This document shows, one piece after another, positions 1-9,062 of a stretch of DNA of 64,000 bases (positions are counted from its first letter, which is position 1; every line of letters begins with the position of its first letter). Made by a program: the position numbers and the translations under genes. The notes beneath the pieces are model-generated. The model ran no database searches. It was not told the DNA's origin and saw nothing but the letters and a program-made list of their open reading frames with translations. The stretch spans positions 1-64,000 of the forward strand of contig JBPYCQ010000007.1 in NCBI GenBank assembly GCA_051846895.1, written 5' to 3'. The DNA comes from CALKAL01 sp051846895 (GTDB taxonomy: Bacteria; Bacillota; Bacilli; Bacillales; Alkalibacillaceae).

Positions 1-1201
1 TTTTCTTTTCAAATGTTTTCAAATAATGATAGATATCCATTTCCCACTGATGAACGCCCCAGTTTCGAGAATGAGTCGTTACATACTCTCCATCAATAAA
101 CAACCGTATTTCTTCAGCCCCTACTTTTGCTCGAATATATTTCCCTACATGTCCCTCAGGGACAGAATAATGATTTTGTTTAATGACTACAGTACTATAT
201 TTGTCAACTCGACATTCTACTAGTTCTGCTGCATCAAACGGTTGAATCATCGTCATACCAATCGCGGCTTTTTCATGATCCATTAAGTTTTTATGTTTTT
301 CCTTATGCTCATGGTGTAATCGTTGATTTAGCTTTTTTATAACCTCTATTAAGTATTCATTCGCTTCTGCTACACTATCAAATGTATATATTGATGAAAA
401 GGCTTTTCGTCGGACGAATTCAACACTTCTTTCAACATGTCCTTTCTCATTTCCCTTTCTTACCTCACATAAGCGAATACGAAATTGATAATAGTCCGAC
501 AATTGTACCATAGGCTCGGTTATCGTTTTTTCATTGCCTATAAAGGACTTCACGACAGTTCTCATGTTGTCATAGGTAAATACCTCTGGTATAAAACCTA
601 AATGTTCAATCAATTTTGTATGTACATCTATAACACATATTTGTGTTTCGGACTCATATAATCTTGCGAACCGGTAATTACTATAAGGCAATGTAAAGAC
701 GGCCAATGAATAACTTCGTATCTTACCATCAATCTCTAACTTTACTTCCCCCCAATCAAATTCAACTTCTGCACCTGGTTCACAATATTTGCGAATGTAA
801 ACTTCTTTCTTTTTTGCTGTTTCTTGATTGACATAATTTCTTACAGTTGTATAACTAATGTTGTATCCCTGATCAAGTAGGGCTTCATACATATCAACTA
901 TTTTCATTTGTTGTTTAGCCATGTAGTGTTCTTGTTTCCATCTATTTTCCGCAATATATTGTTGTAATTGTTGCTGAATCTCTTCCGTTAAAACCCTTTT
1001 GGGACTAACTCTTGGTTTATATGTCGGGACACTCACAATATTTTCGGTAATAGGCAGATGTCTAACATCTTTTTGCTTACTATTCTCAAATTCTTGAATA
1101 TATTTTCTGACTGTATTTCTTGATGTGTTTGTTATTTTTGCTATACTTCGTTGGCTTTCTCCCTTTAAAAACCGTTGAATTATTTTTTGTTTTCTATTCA
1201 A
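1..1201 (-). CDS. istA: IS21-family transposase IstA (partial, 3' end outside window)
   Basis: DDE transposase that joins the element's ends to target DNA, acting with the ATPase IstB, whose gene would lie left of the window. I translated the minus strand by hand: about 400 codons are open. The first 45 residues form a helix-turn-helix (QRSIAKITNTSRNTVRKY). The catalytic core shows EFDWGE (first Asp), TYDNMRTVV (second Asp) and GNEKGHVERSV (Glu), the IS21 order. The start is a TTG at 1201, eight bases after AGGAG; an upstream GTG overlaps that ribosome site. No frameshift was seen in the visible part, so the element may be functional. Confidence 0.9.
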   Translation of the reverse strand, partial: MNRKQKIIQRFLKGESQRSIAKITNTSRNTVRKYIQEFENSKQKDVRHLPITENIVSVPTYKPRVSPKRVLTEEIQQQLQQYIAENRWKQEHYMAKQQMKIVDMYEALLDQGYNISYTTVRNYVNQETAKKKEVYIRKYCEPGAEVEFDWGEVKLEIDGKIRSYSLAVFTLPYSNYRFARLYESETQICVIDVHTKLIEHLGFIPEVFTYDNMRTVVKSFIGNEKTITEPMVQLSDYYQFRIRLCEVRKGNEKGHVERSVEFVRRKAFSSIYTFDSVAEANEYLIEVIKKLNQRLHHEHKEKHKNLMDHEKAAIGMTMIQPFDAAELVECRVDKYSTVVIKQNHYSVPEGHVGKYIRAKVGAEEIRLFIDGEYVTTHSRNWGVHQWEMDIYHYLKTFEKK

Positions 1202-1222
1202 TGAAATCACTCCTGGTTTCCC

Positions 1223-1247
1223 CCTTAATATCAATTTGATATTAAGG
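1223..1247. repeat. Perfect 12-bp inverted repeat in the istA leader
   Basis: CCTTAATATCAA, one T, then its exact complement, lying between the element end and the istA ribosome site. There is no T-run, so it is not an obvious intrinsic terminator. It could be an operator or an RNA hairpin that limits read-through transcription or translation of the transposase (inference). Confidence 0.6.
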
Positions 1248-1308
1248 TAATTTTCCATCAGAGTGGTTCACTTTTCAATTGCGATTGTGGTTCATTTTTA
1301 AGTTAACA

Positions 1309-1601
1309 TATACAAACGGATTGATTACATAAACACCTTGTCTAAGATTAGAGAGGCTCAAAGGAAGGTCTTAGGGATTGAACATGTCTACTATTTTTAT
1401 AATGAGGATACGACTCACCATTTTCATACTTGGATGGTTCCACGTTATAAATGGATGTACAAGTTTGGGAGGTCAGTAGAATCTGTTAGACCTGTACTAC
1501 TTCATGCAAGAAATGAATTGAATAATGACGAAAATATAAAAGAAGTAATGGAATCGATTAGTGCATTAGCGGAGGAATTAAACAAATATGGGGGTGTTTA
1601 A
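1309..1601 (+). pseudogene. HIT-family hydrolase, 5' end removed by the IS21 insertion
   Basis: HIT proteins hydrolyse or transfer nucleotidyl groups. Only the C-terminal ~97 codons remain. The frame is open right up to the IS boundary at 1308 with no plausible start codon of its own; a TTG at 1338 has no ribosome site. The remaining part holds a HIT-like motif, HHFHTWMVPRY, followed by a helical tail. The usual N-terminal half, with the nucleotide-binding strand, is missing, so it is presumably dead. It overlaps the next gene by 14 bases, suggesting the two were once translationally coupled. Family assignment rests mainly on the HxH-W-x-x-PRY signature. Confidence 0.7.
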
Positions 1602-2271
1602 GATAATTAAAGCTGTTATATTCGACTTAGATGGCACGTTGCTAAATAGAGATGCTTCTGTACAAAAATTTATAGAGAATCAATATGATAGATTGCATGA
1701 CTGTCTTGGTCATATCCCGAAAGAATTTTACATATCAAGATTTATGGAGTTGGATTGTCGAGGTTATGTCTGGAAGGACAAAGTGTACCAACAAATGGTT
1801 AATGAATTCAAAATTAGCGAAATTTCTTGGGAGAAGTTGCTACAGGATTATATAACAGAGTTTCACAATAGTTGTATTCCTTTTTCCAATCTAATAAGTA
1901 CGTTAGAAAGTTTAAAAGGTAATTCCATTCGATTAGGGATGATTACAAATGGAAAAGGTCAGTTCCAAATGGATAATATAAGGGCTTTAGGGATTGAAAA
2001 CTATTTTGATACAATACTTGTTTCTGAATGGGAAGGGATGAAAAAACCTAATCCTGAAATATTTCAAAATGCATTAAGACAAGTGGATGTTTCGCCGAAT
2101 GAGAGTATGTACGTAGGCGATCATCCTAAAAATGATATACAAGGTGCTATGAATATAGGGATGCTTGGAGTGTGGAAAAAAGATTTACAATGGGATAATG
2201 TTGAAGCGGATTTCATTGTTGAAGATTTGAAAGAGATACCATTAATTATTCAAGCCATAAATAGAGCGTAG
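1588..2271 (+). CDS. HAD-superfamily hydrolase, subfamily IA
   Basis: Phosphatase of the haloacid dehalogenase superfamily with a cytosolic small-molecule substrate that cannot be told from sequence. Motif I is FDLDGTLL near residue 12, with the nucleophile Asp and the general-acid Asp two residues later. Motif II is MITNGKG, motif III the Lys of KKPNPEIF, and motif IV VGDHPKNDIQGA with its Mg-binding acids. The cap lies between motifs I and II, as in phosphoglycolate phosphatase or YfnB-like proteins. At 227 residues it has normal length. The ATG at 1588 follows GGAGG by about ten bases and lies inside the end of the HIT remnant, so expression may have changed when IS21 removed the upstream gene. 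Confidence 0.85.
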   Translation: MGVFKIIKAVIFDLDGTLLNRDASVQKFIENQYDRLHDCLGHIPKEFYISRFMELDCRGYVWKDKVYQQMVNEFKISEISWEKLLQDYITEFHNSCIPFSNLISTLESLKGNSIRLGMITNGKGQFQMDNIRALGIENYFDTILVSEWEGMKKPNPEIFQNALRQVDVSPNESMYVGDHPKNDIQGAMNIGMLGVWKKDLQWDNVEADFIVEDLKEIPLIIQAINRA

Positions 2272-2393
2272 TAACTAAAGAGCTATATTTTGCCAGAAAT
2301 TGATGGGAAGTTTGCTTTTTTTCATCACTTTTTACTGTAACTATTGTAAGGTTGAGAAATAGAAGGAATTTGTAAGAAATTGGGGGTATGAAA

Positions 2394-2858
2394 ATGGGAA
2401 TAAGAAATTCGGCAAAAGCTGTTATTGTTCAGGATGATAAATTGTTAGGAATTAAGAAGCAAGATAAAGACGGCTACTACTATCTTTTACCTGGTGGCGG
2501 TCAAGAACATGGAGAAAATCTCCATCAAACATTGAAAAGGGAATGTATAGAGGAAATCAATGCTGACGTAGCGATAGGTAATCTAATATTTATTCGAGAA
2601 TACATTGGGAAAAATCATGAGCATTTTGAGTTTGATTCAGAAGTGCATCAAACGGAGTATATGTTTTTATGTAAGATAAAAGAAGGAAGTAAAGATATAG
2701 GTAATGGAATAGTCCCTGACGATGGACAAATCGGTGTTGAATGGATTCCGTTGTCAGAATTATTGAATTACAGGATTTATCCTCAGACAATGCGAGAGTA
2801 CATAATTGATTATATTGCAGGTAAGGAGCTACCTGTTTACTTAGGGGATATAAACTAA
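2394..2858 (+). CDS. NUDIX hydrolase
   Basis: Pyrophosphohydrolase cleaving a nucleoside diphosphate linked to another group; the substrate is unknown. The Nudix box is seen as GGGQEHGE followed by LKRECIEEINAD (Gx5Ex7REUxEExGU pattern, with Asn-Ala in place of the final Gly). The fold starts with the strand KAVIVQDDKLLGIKK. Length, about 154 residues, is typical. The ATG at 2394 is preferred because GGGGG lies about seven bases upstream; an ATG at 2388 abuts that ribosome site. It stands alone, 120 bases after the HAD gene. Confidence 0.85.
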   Translation: MGIRNSAKAVIVQDDKLLGIKKQDKDGYYYLLPGGGQEHGENLHQTLKRECIEEINADVAIGNLIFIREYIGKNHEHFEFDSEVHQTEYMFLCKIKEGSKDIGNGIVPDDGQIGVEWIPLSELLNYRIYPQTMREYIIDYIAGKELPVYLGDIN

Positions 2859-2923
2859 AGTACATAGAGACAACTAAGAATCACAAGCAATATAAGCCTA
2901 TCGGAACATTAGGAGGGTTGAAG

Positions 2924-3460
2924 ATGTTGAAAAGGGTGTATGGTAATCGTTCTAACTGGAAACGTGTTTTGAAAAGGGACTATAAACAAACCTTTCACCA
3001 TGATAAAGATTTTATAGGGCATATAACTTTATTGAATATCCGCAAAGTATCAGAGCCGTTATTTGTAAAATATCAGGAAAAGAAAGTTTGTATTGTTGAT
3101 GACAGTTATTCATGGCTTCAACAATTCCCTATTGGAAAGAACCATTCCGTAACAACAATGTTTGACGCAAAAGGTGAAGTTGTACAATGGTATATAGACA
3201 TTTGCTATGAAATTGGAACGAAGAATAATATACCATGGATGGATGATTTATTTTTGGATATCGTTGTACTTCCAACGGGTGAAATAATGCTTTTGGATGA
3301 AGATGAACTTGAAGAAGCACTATCTAAAGGAGTAATTGAAAAATCCCTTTATGATTTAGCGTGGAAAGAGGCAAAGGAAATAATCGATTTAGTAAGTGAT
3401 GGGAGATTTGGCTTAATAAACTTGGCAAAAATTCATAAAGAGATTATATCTGGAAGATAA
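2924..3460 (+). CDS. DUF402 family protein
   Basis: DUF402 proteins form a small beta-barrel and include nucleoside tri- and diphosphatases and domains of RNA-handling proteins; the exact reaction here is unknown. Family hallmarks visible are the acidic and aromatic middle section (VVQWYIDICYEIG, then WMDDLFLDIVVLPTGE) and the following DEDELEEALSKGVI segment, which supply the metal-binding Asp residues. The length of 179 residues is normal. The ATG at 2924 has AGGAGG seven bases upstream; an in-frame TTG at 2918 overlaps that site. It is monocistronic and part of a run of unrelated small enzyme genes. Confidence 0.8.
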   Translation: MLKRVYGNRSNWKRVLKRDYKQTFHHDKDFIGHITLLNIRKVSEPLFVKYQEKKVCIVDDSYSWLQQFPIGKNHSVTTMFDAKGEVVQWYIDICYEIGTKNNIPWMDDLFLDIVVLPTGEIMLLDEDELEEALSKGVIEKSLYDLAWKEAKEIIDLVSDGRFGLINLAKIHKEIISGR

Positions 3461-3559
3461 GTGAAAATTGTTATTTAGGTTTCCAAGGGTTTAACAATCA
3501 ATTCAAACAGGTTATGTCATAGAAGATTGACTTAAAAAAATCTGAACGGAGTGATAGGG

Positions 3560-4147
3560 GTGCTAAATAATATCAAAGGATTAACTATATTATGGGATTT
3601 TGATGGTACTTTATTTGATACATACCCTGTTTATACCACAATTTTCAAAAAGGTATTAAATGATGAACATGTAGATAAAAATGAGGTTTTCAGGCACTTA
3701 AAAGTATCATTTAGACATGCAAGTAGTTATTACAATTTTACTGAGGAACAATTAAAGGAATTTTTTCTGTTGGAGGAAAGAATACCGCCAAAAGAATTCA
3801 AACCGTTTGATGGTGTTGAGCAGGTTTTAAAATATGCTGATAATAATGTGATAATGACACACAAACTAAGGAAAGATGTACTTAACATTCTGGGATATTA
3901 CGGTTGGGATAAATATTTCAGTGAAATTGTTGCAGGAGATGATGGATTTTCTCGTAAACCTAACGTAGAGTCTTATGAATACCTTCACCGAAAACATGGG
4001 ATTGATTTGGTAATTGGTGATCGTGAAATTGACATAATCCCCGCAAAAGAATTAGGAATATCAACATGTTTATATCAAAACAATCACAGTAAAATTGCAG
4101 ACTTCCGTATTGATAATTATAACGAATTCTGGAAAACATCCTTATAG
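3560..4147 (+). CDS. HAD-superfamily hydrolase, phosphoglycolate phosphatase-like
   Basis: Second HAD-IA phosphatase in this stretch, not a recent duplicate of the gene at 1588. Motif I is WDFDGTLFDT, motif II MTHKLRKD (Thr in the usual Ser/Thr position), motif III the Lys of SRKPNVESY, and motif IV VIGDREIDIIPAKELG. These place it with small Gph/YrfG-like phosphatases acting on phosphorylated sugars or nucleotides; the substrate is unknown. The start is uncertain between two GTG codons: 3560 has GGAG about eight bases upstream, while 3551 overlaps that GGAG, so 3560 is chosen. Confidence 0.8.
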   Translation: MLNNIKGLTILWDFDGTLFDTYPVYTTIFKKVLNDEHVDKNEVFRHLKVSFRHASSYYNFTEEQLKEFFLLEERIPPKEFKPFDGVEQVLKYADNNVIMTHKLRKDVLNILGYYGWDKYFSEIVAGDDGFSRKPNVESYEYLHRKHGIDLVIGDREIDIIPAKELGISTCLYQNNHSKIADFRIDNYNEFWKTSL

Positions 4148-4319
4148 TTTTCTGAAAAGTGTAAGTATAACTAATTGATTTGAGGAGTTCCGTATTGAAA
4201 CATCATATTAAGGGTAGAAATTAGCCATTGATAATTTGAAATTTCAATGGCCTAAAGTATGTCCCCCTGTAAAAGAATAGTTAACCGCTAAATTGAAGTG
4301 ACTTAATGAATAACTCCAT

Positions 4320-5321
4320 TCATCTTTTATTTAGATTATCCATTTGAGGTGGTTCTTCCATCCAGCCTTTTTTTATCATGATTTTTGCACCTTTATGAGC
4401 ATATTCAAAGATATCTTTTATAAAAACTCCATTTTTCGCAGACAAGTCATTTCGTAAACTAAAAGCAGTTCCGATTGAATTACTTCCCATAGAAAAACTA
4501 CAAAAAAGACTTGTGCAGTACATCATTAGTTTATCGGAAAAGGGGGCTACTGTTGAGCGGGTTGCATTCCCTCCTGCCGATTGAGGTATAGGAAGGTTTG
4601 TTTTAATCATGACCTCACTTAACTCTTTTATAATGCTTTTAGCAAGTTCTTTCCCTTCATTAAAGTATTGCTTAACTTCTCCGTCATTTGCACAATTTGC
4701 GAAGCCTAAAATCAATTGTAAACCTGTAAGATTTGATTCGATGGCTTTATGAATATGAGCAATTTCTATCGTATTCAAAGATCTCTTCTGACTAAATGGA
4801 TTTAGGGCAATTCCACCTAGATAACTATGATCTTTTGCAAACTCAACTGATTTTGGCATTGATACGTAAGGGGTTCTTGCTAGCAACCCTTTTTCAAGCA
4901 AATATTGGGAACTGATTCGGAAATACCTTTGACTAGTAGCAGTAAGGTCTTCGAACAACGTCGTTATATCTTCTCTGAACGTCATTGTTAAATTTAATGA
5001 ATGTAATCCCATACCGATTTCATTTAAAAGGCGAACTAACATTATGTCAAAGCCATTATCATACAGTTTCGGGACGTCCTTATTTACGTCCTGTGAAGTG
5101 TATCCAACTGGAATAACAGCACCTTCTTGTTCAAATATTTGGATTATTTTTTCAACATAACTTTCAAGCTCTTTATGCAAGTTAATCATAATATCTTTAG
5201 CGGTTTCTTCATCTGCTTTCGTTATGAAATACTCTAACATTCGTAGAAACATTGTTTTTTCTTGATAAGTAAGCCATAAAACTCCTAATTCAGATGAAGA
5301 AATTGAAGCTTTTTCTGTCAT
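4320..5321 (-). CDS. DUF3231 family protein (two tandem domains)
   Basis: Members of this family occur in Bacillales and consist of paired four-helix bundles similar to ferritin-like and spore-coat CotF-like folds; the function is not established. The 333-residue protein appears as two related halves, each rich in amphipathic helices and each holding a GMG or SMGSN turn (around residues 105 and 280). There is no signal peptide, membrane segment or clear metal site. The ATG at 5321 has GGGAGG seven bases upstream; a TTG two codons earlier is less well placed. It is monocistronic and convergent with the HAD gene at 3560. Confidence 0.75.
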   Translation of the reverse strand: MTEKASISSSELGVLWLTYQEKTMFLRMLEYFITKADEETAKDIMINLHKELESYVEKIIQIFEQEGAVIPVGYTSQDVNKDVPKLYDNGFDIMLVRLLNEIGMGLHSLNLTMTFREDITTLFEDLTATSQRYFRISSQYLLEKGLLARTPYVSMPKSVEFAKDHSYLGGIALNPFSQKRSLNTIEIAHIHKAIESNLTGLQLILGFANCANDGEVKQYFNEGKELAKSIIKELSEVMIKTNLPIPQSAGGNATRSTVAPFSDKLMMYCTSLFCSFSMGSNSIGTAFSLRNDLSAKNGVFIKDIFEYAHKGAKIMIKKGWMEEPPQMDNLNKR

Positions 5322-5509
5322 ATACAATCCTCCCTAAACTAATTAGTTTTAGGGTATGTAATCTTGAAATTTTAATTAAAATTTTTGAATAAAGTAATTC
5401 AACTTCGCTTTTGAGAAGTGTCTAATCGCTCCTCCTCATAACAATTGGACAAAAATTGTATAAAACTCATTTATACGGAAAATGGGACACTATGGGAGCC
5501 CAATCGGTC

Positions 5510-6853
5510 CTACCAAACATTTAAAACATCAAGCATGACAGCAATAATTAATATGGGAGCTACATATCGTATGAGAATAAACCATACATTAAAAATTGCA
5601 CGACTGATTGAGCTACCTCGCTTGAATTCTTCAAATAGAGCTGATTTCTTCATTTTAAATGAAACAAATAGCGCCATCAGTAGTGCACCTAAAGGCATTA
5701 GAATATTACTGACCGTAAAGTCAGCAAGGTCAAAAAATGTTTTATTAAACATCGTAAAATCACTTAATAAGCCAAATGACAACGCAGAAGGAATGCCAAA
5801 TATAAATATGAAAAGACCAATAATCCACGCTGTTTTAACTCGTTTCGCCTTGTCTCTTTTGGCAATGACGGAAACAATTATTTCTAACATTGAAAAGGCT
5901 GATGTCAGTGCTGCGAATAAAAATATTAATAGAAAGCCTACAAAAAACACCATTCCAAACGGTAGTTGACTAAAAATAGTTGGCAACACATTGAATAAAA
6001 GTACTGGCCCAGCATCGGGAGAAAGCCCAAAGGAAAACACAGCAGGAAAAATTGCGAGTCCAGCTAACAGTACAATGGCAATATTCATGCCTACTATTGA
6101 CAATGCTGATTTTGGTAAGCTTTGATTTTTTGATAAATAAGAACTATATGTAATCATGACAGATACCCCAACACTCAGTGTAAAAAACGACTGACCCATA
6201 GCTTCCAGAATTGTTTTTGAGGTAACTTTAGAAAAATCAGGTTGAAATAAAAAAGTAAGCCCTTTTGATGCACCATCCAATGAAATGGATCGAATAACTA
6301 AGATGAGAAATAAAATCGTTAAAGCTGGCATCATAATGCTACTTGCTCGTTCAATTCCTTTCTGAAGTCCTTTTGCTACGACAAGGATTGTTAATAAGAT
6401 AAACACCAATTGTACGACCAAACTAATAACGGGATTTGAAATGGTATCATTAAAGACCAAAGCGTACTGCTCACTATTAAGGCCATTTAATCCCCCGCTA
6501 ATCGCTTTTATTAAATAAGTGATTATCCACCCACCAATAACACTATAAAAAGATAATAGAATAAAACAAGTAACCATGCCGAGAATGCCTATGTAATGCC
6601 ATCTCGTTTGTGGAGCAATATGTTTAAACGAAGAAATAGCATCTTGTTGTGCACTCCTGCCAATCGCAAATTCCGCTAAAAGAAGTGGAAGTCCTAAAAT
6701 AAGAGTAAATAATATGAAAATAATTAAAAATGCACTGCCTCCATTTTGACCAGCAATGTATGGGAATTTCCAGATGGCACCAAGGCCAATAGCGGATCCT
6801 GCTGCTGTTAATATAAATCCTAATCTAGTAGTAAATTGATCTTGTTGTTCCAA
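5510..6853 (-). CDS. Sodium-dependent transporter, NSS/SNF family
   Basis: Na+-coupled uptake carrier of the neurotransmitter:sodium symporter family (LeuT/MhsT fold), probably for an amino acid. The first membrane helix carries the family signature GLGAIWKFPYIAGQNGG around residues 22-38, which provides the unwound segment binding substrate and Na+. About 11-12 hydrophobic segments follow, including FFTLSVGVSVMITYSSY (helix 6 region) and a conserved Ser-rich helix 8. The length of 447 residues fits the 11-helix bacterial subgroup. The start ATG follows GGAGG. It is a single gene; substrate specificity cannot be told. Confidence 0.9.
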   Translation of the reverse strand: MEQQDQFTTRLGFILTAAGSAIGLGAIWKFPYIAGQNGGSAFLIIFILFTLILGLPLLLAEFAIGRSAQQDAISSFKHIAPQTRWHYIGILGMVTCFILLSFYSVIGGWIITYLIKAISGGLNGLNSEQYALVFNDTISNPVISLVVQLVFILLTILVVAKGLQKGIERASSIMMPALTILFLILVIRSISLDGASKGLTFLFQPDFSKVTSKTILEAMGQSFFTLSVGVSVMITYSSYLSKNQSLPKSALSIVGMNIAIVLLAGLAIFPAVFSFGLSPDAGPVLLFNVLPTIFSQLPFGMVFFVGFLLIFLFAALTSAFSMLEIIVSVIAKRDKAKRVKTAWIIGLFIFIFGIPSALSFGLLSDFTMFNKTFFDLADFTVSNILMPLGALLMALFVSFKMKKSALFEEFKRGSSISRAIFNVWFILIRYVAPILIIAVMLDVLNVW

Positions 6854-7197
6854 AATGTTTCCTCCTAGTAAGGTGTGATTGATGCTTAATTAATGTTTCT
6901 AATTGTCTATGAAAGCATGGTTAATTGTCAATAGGAACTTATGTTATTTGGTAAATTACACGAACTCTTTTTATTATGAATGCTGTGATATAAGGTAAGT
7001 TAACTTCACTATGAAATAGAAGTGTTTTCAAAATGACATACAAAATAGGTACATAAAGGTTTTTTATTTTCTGAATAATGTTAGAATTTAATTGAATGTG
7101 ACTGTGGCTAGCCACACCGAAAAGTCCAGATGATAGAAATGGTGTAATAGGTGACAGTTCAACAAGTGTAGCCTAGCCGCCTTGTTAAGGAGGATGT
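6854..7197. other. Intergenic region between divergent symporter and phosphatase genes
   Basis: AT-rich, with no convincing open frame. It holds the self-complementary GTGGCTAGCCAC near 7105 and a GTAGCCTAGCCGCC tract just before the ribosome site of the next gene. I see no consensus promoter that I would defend. Confidence 0.4.
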
Positions 7198-7746
7198 ATG
7201 AATAAAAATATTTTCATTATTAGGCATTGTGAAGCGGAAGGGCAGTCTCCTGATTCCCCATTAACGGAAAAAGGATTCACACAAGCAAAGGAATTGTCTG
7301 ATTTTTTAACTCAAACAAAAGTTGATCGAATCATATCTAGTCCTTTCTTACGCGCTATTCAAACGATTAAGACATTTGCAGAGAGTAAGAATATAGAAGT
7401 TGAGGTGGATGATCGATTAAGTGAACGTGTTCTAAGTACATCCTTTCTTCCGGATTGGATGGAGAAACTGGAAGCGACATTCAGTGATAAGGATTTAAAG
7501 TATGAAGGCGGGGAATCTAGTAACGAAGCAAAGGATCGAATCGTAGAAGTTGTCGATGAAATAGCAACCAGTGACTATGAAAATACGGCTATCGTGGCCC
7601 ACGGTGGTATTATCTCCCTATTGTTAAATCATTATGATGCGGGTTTTGGGTTTGATCAGTGGAAAAGGCTGAGTAATCCTGATGTGTATTTATTAAAAAT
7701 GACAAATAATGTCCATCAATTTAAGCGTTTATGGAAAGGCTGGTAA
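7198..7746 (+). CDS. Histidine phosphatase family protein (phosphoglycerate mutase-like)
   Basis: Two-histidine phosphatase working through a phospho-His intermediate. The catalytic His sits in IIRHCEAEG near residue 8, with Cys where most relatives have Gly. The second half of the pocket is visible as the Arg of SSPFLRAIQT, the Glu after DDRLSER, and the His of VAHGGIISLL near residue 135. The length of 182 residues is typical of the small cytosolic YhfR/CobC-type proteins. AAGGAGG lies just upstream of the ATG. The substrate is unknown; sugar phosphates or nucleotide-like compounds are usual in the family. Confidence 0.85.
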   Translation: MNKNIFIIRHCEAEGQSPDSPLTEKGFTQAKELSDFLTQTKVDRIISSPFLRAIQTIKTFAESKNIEVEVDDRLSERVLSTSFLPDWMEKLEATFSDKDLKYEGGESSNEAKDRIVEVVDEIATSDYENTAIVAHGGIISLLLNHYDAGFGFDQWKRLSNPDVYLLKMTNNVHQFKRLWKGW

Positions 7747-7803
7747 AATTCCAAAGCACTTGGGGATTTATATATATCAAACAAAGCTACAATGGAGGTT
7801 AAT

Positions 7804-8352
7804 ATGAAACACGCACTCATCGTTGGTGGGACAGGTATGTTATCAAGAGTATCATTATGGTTAATAGATAAAGGATATCACGTTTCAGTTATTGCTAGAA
7901 ATGCTAATAAGATGAATCAGTTATTAGAAAAGACCAGTTTTAAAAATCGGATTACACCTATTCTTGTTGATTATAGATATGATGATGACCTACGAACTAA
8001 AATAAGGTCAACAATAGATATGAACGGTGACATTGATTTAGTCGTTGCATGGATTCATTCGGATGCACCAAATGCACTTGAAATAATCAAGCAAGAAGTT
8101 TCACGGAATCTTGGGGAATGGGAGTTATATCATGTTTTAGGTAGTAGTACTGATGTGAATAAAATTAAGAAAAAAACCTCAGTGCCTAAGAGTTGCTTAT
8201 ACTATCAAGTTCGATTAGGGTTTGTCATTGAAGATGGGCGATCAAGATGGTTAACCCATAATGAAATCTCTAATGGGGTTATAGAATCTATAAAAGAGAA
8301 AAATAGTTTAATTACGATTGGCCAGATAGAACCGTGGGATAAGAGGCCTTAG
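7804..8352 (+). CDS. Rossmann-fold NAD(P)-binding protein (SDR-like)
   Basis: Short protein with an N-terminal nucleotide-binding motif, HALIVGGTGMLSRVSLWL, matching the GxxGxG pattern of short-chain dehydrogenases. The rest (DLVVAWIHSDAPNALE, then WELYHVLGSS, then the YYQVRLGFV strand) matches small Bacillus SDR-like proteins of about 180 residues that lack the usual catalytic YxxxK. The reaction is therefore uncertain, and it may only bind a cofactor. The ATG at 7804 has GGAGG five bases upstream, which rules out the in-frame ATG four codons earlier. Confidence 0.7.
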   Translation: MKHALIVGGTGMLSRVSLWLIDKGYHVSVIARNANKMNQLLEKTSFKNRITPILVDYRYDDDLRTKIRSTIDMNGDIDLVVAWIHSDAPNALEIIKQEVSRNLGEWELYHVLGSSTDVNKIKKKTSVPKSCLYYQVRLGFVIEDGRSRWLTHNEISNGVIESIKEKNSLITIGQIEPWDKRP

Positions 8353-8446
8353 TAAATAAATATGTATGTGAACTCGGTTTGAAAATTTAGAATGATTTTT
8401 TTAAAAAAGAGTAAAACCATGTATTAATGAAAGAGGAGTGTAAGAA

Positions 8447-9007
8447 ATGAACCCAATGTTAAAAGTGTTTCCCCAAGAGTTTTCAACTGAAAGATTACTG
8501 ATACGTATGCCAAAACCAGGAGATGGAAAAGTTGTCCATGAAGCAATTACGGCTTCGATTAATGAACTTAAACCGTGGTTACCATTCGCTCAAAAGGAAC
8601 AGACCGAGCAGGATGTTGAATTGAACATAAGACAAGCTTATATATCCTTTTTAGCCAGAGAGGATTTACGGTTATTAGTCTTTCTCAAAGAAACCGGGGA
8701 ATTTATTGCATCTTCTGGATTGCATAGAATAGATTGGACTATTCCGAAGTTTGAAATAGGATACTGGATTGATAGTCGCTATAGTGGTAAGGGATATATA
8801 ACAGAAGCGGTCAAAGGCATTACTGACTTTGCTATTCATGAATTAAACGCAAAAAGAATTGAAATAAGATGCGATGAACAAAACATCAAGAGTAGAGCGA
8901 TACCGGAAAAGTTAGGATTTACTCTGGAGGGGCTATTAATAAACGACGATAGGTGCCCTGAAACTAACGAATTAAGGAATACTTGTATATACGCCAAAAC
9001 TGTTTAG
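8447..9007 (+). CDS. GNAT family N-acetyltransferase, RimJ/RimL type
   Basis: Acetyl-CoA-dependent N-acyltransferase. The RimJ/RimL layout is visible: the strand TERLLIRMPKPGD, a central EIGYWIDSRYSGKGYITEAV motif A holding the acetyl-CoA pyrophosphate loop (YSGKGY), then KRIEIRCDEQNIKSRAIPEKLGF. Bacterial members of this length (186 residues) acetylate ribosomal protein N termini or small amines; the target is unknown. GAGGAG lies well placed before the ATG. In the loop after DEQN, SRAIPEKLGF replaces the more common SxxVxEKLGF. Confidence 0.88.
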   Translation: MNPMLKVFPQEFSTERLLIRMPKPGDGKVVHEAITASINELKPWLPFAQKEQTEQDVELNIRQAYISFLAREDLRLLVFLKETGEFIASSGLHRIDWTIPKFEIGYWIDSRYSGKGYITEAVKGITDFAIHELNAKRIEIRCDEQNIKSRAIPEKLGFTLEGLLINDDRCPETNELRNTCIYAKTV

Positions 9008-9062
9008 AATTACAACTTAATAAAAAGGAACTTATGGTTAAATACATTTTGGGAGGGAACCC

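Larger units (their letters stand above)
1..1308 (-). mobile_element. IS21-family insertion sequence, one end only
   Basis: This is the istA-proximal end of an IS21-type element; the rest lies left of the window. The outer boundary is placed at 1308, where the inward-reading strand starts with TGTTAAC. Short direct repeats of GTGGTTCA (1263-1270 and 1287-1294, 24 bp apart) match the repeated sites that IS21 elements carry at their ends for transposase binding. Immediately outside the boundary an interrupted HIT-family reading frame begins, which supports this as the insertion point. The target duplication cannot be checked because the other end is missing. Confidence 0.85.

Noticed and set aside
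26..223. Plus-strand frame over the IS21 end
   Set aside because: It lies opposite the istA frame, which has clear transposase motifs.
5445..5969. 174-codon plus-strand frame
   Set aside because: Shadow of the NSS transporter on the other strand; no ribosome site or protein-like composition.
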